DNA of 24,802 nucleotides from CAVSWN01 sp046728115. GTDB lineage: Bacteria; Acidobacteriota; Vicinamibacteria; Vicinamibacterales; CAVVIG01. The notes under the pieces were generated by a model. It did not search any database. It had not been told where the DNA came from and saw only the letters and a program-made list of their open reading frames with translations. Both the position numbers and the translations under genes were made by a program. Location of the stretch: assembly GCA_046728115.1 (NCBI GenBank), contig JBKPDW010000521.1, positions 1 through 24,802 of the forward strand, in the 5' to 3' direction. This document shows positions 24,304-24,802 of the stretch, in pieces (position 1 is the first letter of the stretch; each line of letters opens with the position of its first letter).

Positions 24304-24802
24304 CGTGCCGGCACGATAGCGGCAACTCGTGAAGAACGCTTTACGGCCATCCAGCGTTGGTGTAAAAGATCCGCCACGGGGGAGTCCGCTGCATCGCGAT
24401 GACCCTTCGGTTCGCCGCAATTCGGGTTGTGCACTCGTCTCTTGCTTTTCGGGTCCATCCGTCGGCGTTCGGATGTTTGCCTCCACAATCCGGCGGCGTG
24501 CCATAGCATCGGTCAATCCGCCACGCCCAAATATCGGGCTGTTACGGCGAGATGCGTCTCCTCGTCCTCTTCATCGTGAGACCGGAACCGCGATGTGGGT
24601 CGAAGCGTTGCCCGGCCTTCGTGACGGAATTCGTCCTTCTGGGATCTCGTCGTGCTCTGGAAGACCGTGTTGCGCTGCACATTCCGGCTGGTGATCGATG
24701 CTTGGCCGTGTTTCATGCGAGGAGGATACACGTCGGATATGACAGCGGCGTCACGAATGAACCCGACCGCAACAGTTAAGCCGCATTCGAAGGCGTCAGG
24801 AT
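24304..24802. other. About 500 bp without a recognisable gene
   Basis: No frame here has a family match. A reverse frame 24513-24731 (72 residues from GTG, or 67 from an internal ATG; fairly GC-rich at third positions, with an acidic HDEEDEETHLAV segment) and a forward frame 24552-24779 are both open and cover each other, so at most one is real. No ribosome site, RNA gene or terminator is evident to me. The base composition is somewhat less GC-rich than in the neighbouring genes. Confidence 0.4.

Overview
The window is GC-rich bacterial DNA with dense, mostly operonic genes. Several traits point to Acidobacteriota, probably a Vicinamibacteria-like lineage: an Oar-type TonB receptor with an N-terminal carboxypeptidase-regulatory domain, a DUF6526 protein, a DUF2934 protein, a two-domain Ppx/GppA-HD protein and a YncE/phosphoesterase fusion. 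That placement is inferred from family content, not from a marker gene.

Layout. Positions 1-263 are a degenerate 15-bp tandem repeat. Positions 317-2042 (+) hold an ECF sigma factor, a small membrane protein (candidate anti-sigma) and a secreted coiled-coil protein. Positions 2055-6235 (-) read pstB, phoU, yacG, gltA and an M28 peptidase / glutaminyl cyclase-like gene; a GAAGTCA-type repeat has entered the yacG 3' end and the gltA leader. Positions 6543-9607 (-) hold a Ppx/GppA-HD phosphatase and two tandem, divergent thymidylate-kinase-like proteins. Only 27 bp away, divergently, positions 9635-11044 (+) encode a CHAD protein and a SixA-like histidine phosphatase. A DUF6526 membrane gene (-) follows. 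Positions 11675-18695 (+) form one compact run: secreted unknown, YncE-propeller/phosphoesterase, OprP-like porin, pstS, pstC, pstA. Positions 18777-22957 (-) encode a TonB-dependent receptor followed by a secreted glycerophosphodiester phosphodiesterase. A PHP-domain gene and a DUF2934 gene (-) come next, and the last 500 bp hold nothing I can name.

How it fits together. Most of the window concerns phosphate. The + operon could release phosphate from organic esters (phosphoesterase), pass it through the outer membrane (porin), bind it (PstS) and import it (PstC/PstA). The ATPase PstB and regulator PhoU complete the transporter but sit about 9.5 kb away on the other strand. Ppx/GppA, CHAD and SixA suggest handling of polyphosphate or a phospho-signal inside the cell. 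GDPD and its receptor suggest scavenging of glycerophosphodiesters. No ppk, phoB or phoR is visible. The least described part is the ppx / double TMPK-like / CHAD / SixA block. One TMPK-like paralogue has Arg in place of the Walker A Lys, and both lack the usual dTMP-kinase TREPGG motif.
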